DNA of 6,865 nucleotides from an uncultured Aliterella sp. (lineage in GTDB: Bacteria > Cyanobacteriota > Cyanobacteriia > Cyanobacteriales > Chroococcidiopsidaceae). The notes beneath the pieces were generated by a model. It did no database searches. It saw only the letters and a program-made list of their open reading frames with translations, and was not told the DNA's origin. Positions 6,406 through 6,865 of the stretch are shown piece after piece. The translations under genes and the position numbers were made by a program. Every line of letters begins with the position of its first letter. Within the stretch, counting starts at the first letter, position 1. The stretch covers positions 1-6,865 of the forward strand of contig CAJQOK010000293.1 in the NCBI GenBank assembly GCA_905479905.1. Reading direction: 5' to 3'.

Positions 6406-6865
6406 CGATCGCAAGTTTAATAGTGATTCTAAGTTAGCGGTTAAAATAGACAACTTACACAAATCTTTTGGTACTCTCAAAGTTTTACAGGGTATTTCTA
6501 CAGAAATTCACGCAGGAGAAGTTGTAGCAATTATTGGGCCATCAGGATCGGGAAAATCTACCTTTTTGCGGTGTATGAATCTTCTAGAAGTGCCAACTTC
6601 TGGAAAAGTTTATATAAATGATGTCGATTTGACAGCAAAGAAAACTGACATCATGAAAATTCGGCAAAATGTAGGAATGGTGTTTCAACATTTTCATCTA
6701 TTTCCGCACATGACTGTAATTAAAAATGTCATGTATGCACCCTTAAATGTAAAGCATCTTTCCCACGAGCAAGCGCGCACTGAAGGCATGGAATTACTCG
6801 AAAAGGTTGGTTTAAGTGAAAAAGCTGATGTCTACCCCTCCAAGCTTTCAGGAGGACAAAAACAG
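6371..6865 (+). CDS. bgtA: ATP-binding subunit of the amino-acid ABC transporter (BgtA/GlnQ-like), first 165 residues, cut by right edge
   Basis: This is the cytosolic ATPase that powers the preceding fused receptor-permease. The frame is open from the ATG at 6371 to the edge, covering about two thirds of an expected 245-265 residues. It shows the Walker A motif GPSGSGKST (56-64), RCMNLLEVPTSG (67-78), the Q-loop VGMVFQHFHLFPHMTV (101-116, Gln at 106) and the ABC signature LSGGQKQ at the very end (159-165). Walker B and the H-loop lie outside the window. The VFQxFxLFPHMTV wording is typical of the polar amino-acid (HisP/GlnQ) branch. An in-frame TAA at 6356-6358 rules out an upstream start, and no other start codon occurs before Walker A. 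The gene therefore overlaps bgtB by 35 bp, which suggests translational coupling. The first 20 or so residues are a polar extension before the usual IDNLHKSFG start. Confidence 0.93.
   Translation, partial: MHSNEDFNGVVSDRKFNSDSKLAVKIDNLHKSFGTLKVLQGISTEIHAGEVVAIIGPSGSGKSTFLRCMNLLEVPTSGKVYINDVDLTAKKTDIMKIRQNVGMVFQHFHLFPHMTVIKNVMYAPLNVKHLSHEQARTEGMELLEKVGLSEKADVYPSKLSGGQKQ
6405..6412. repeat. HIP1 octamer GCGATCGC at the bgtB stop codon
   Basis: Seven exact GCGATCGC copies occur in the window, starting at 1777, 1801, 2459, 4678, 5032, 5605 and 6405, roughly one per kilobase. This density is a hallmark of many cyanobacterial genomes. This copy begins with the last base of the bgtB TAG and encodes part of the N-terminal extension of the ATPase (Ser-Asp-Arg). 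Confidence 0.9.

Overview
The window looks like the chromosome of a cyanobacterium. It carries seven exact copies of the HIP1 octamer GCGATCGC (starting at 1777, 1801, 2459, 4678, 5032, 5605 and 6405). It also has an SLH-plus-OprB outer-membrane porin of the type found almost only in cyanobacteria, and an amino-acid ABC transporter with the cyanobacterial Bgt layout. The DNA is moderately AT-rich with AT-rich gaps. Genus cannot be decided from this sequence.

Left part (1-2134), all on the minus strand: the first 203 codons of a tRNA-dihydrouridine synthase (dus, running off the left edge), a 147-bp gap, then an anti-sigma factor of the RskA type and, upstream of it, its ECF-like sigma factor. 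Sigma and anti-sigma are 7 bp apart and are almost certainly one operon. The gap before dus holds a GC-rich palindromic element (694-732) and a good sigma-70-type promoter for dus (653-681), so dus is probably transcribed on its own.

Middle (2135-3179): a 183-bp divergent intergenic region separates the sigma operon from an unrecognised 189-aa gene on the plus strand. It contains a 10-bp-period tandem repeat (GTAAAnAAAT, 2199-2233), a perfect GTA-N8-TAC palindrome and a plausible sigma-gene promoter that overlaps both. After the 189-aa gene, an otherwise unannotated 292-bp gap holds a broken fragment (2889-3014) that reads as the N-terminal membrane segment and start of the sensor region of an RppB-like histidine kinase.

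Right part (3180-6865), plus strand: a 552-aa SLH/OprB porin with a GTG start; a 97-bp gap with no convincing promoter or terminator; a 489-aa protein fusing a periplasmic amino-acid-binding domain to an ABC permease (BgtB/GlnP type, TTG start); and, overlapping its end by 35 bp, the ATP-binding subunit (BgtA/GlnQ type, cut by the right edge after the LSGGQ signature). The porin could pass small solutes across the outer membrane, and the BgtAB-like system would import polar or basic amino acids across the inner membrane. That link is only inferred from their proximity.

No RNA genes, CRISPR arrays, insertion sequences or phage genes were seen. Most of the window is ordinary core cyanobacterial content. 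The least explained parts are the divergent regulatory region, the 189-aa orphan and the kinase relic.
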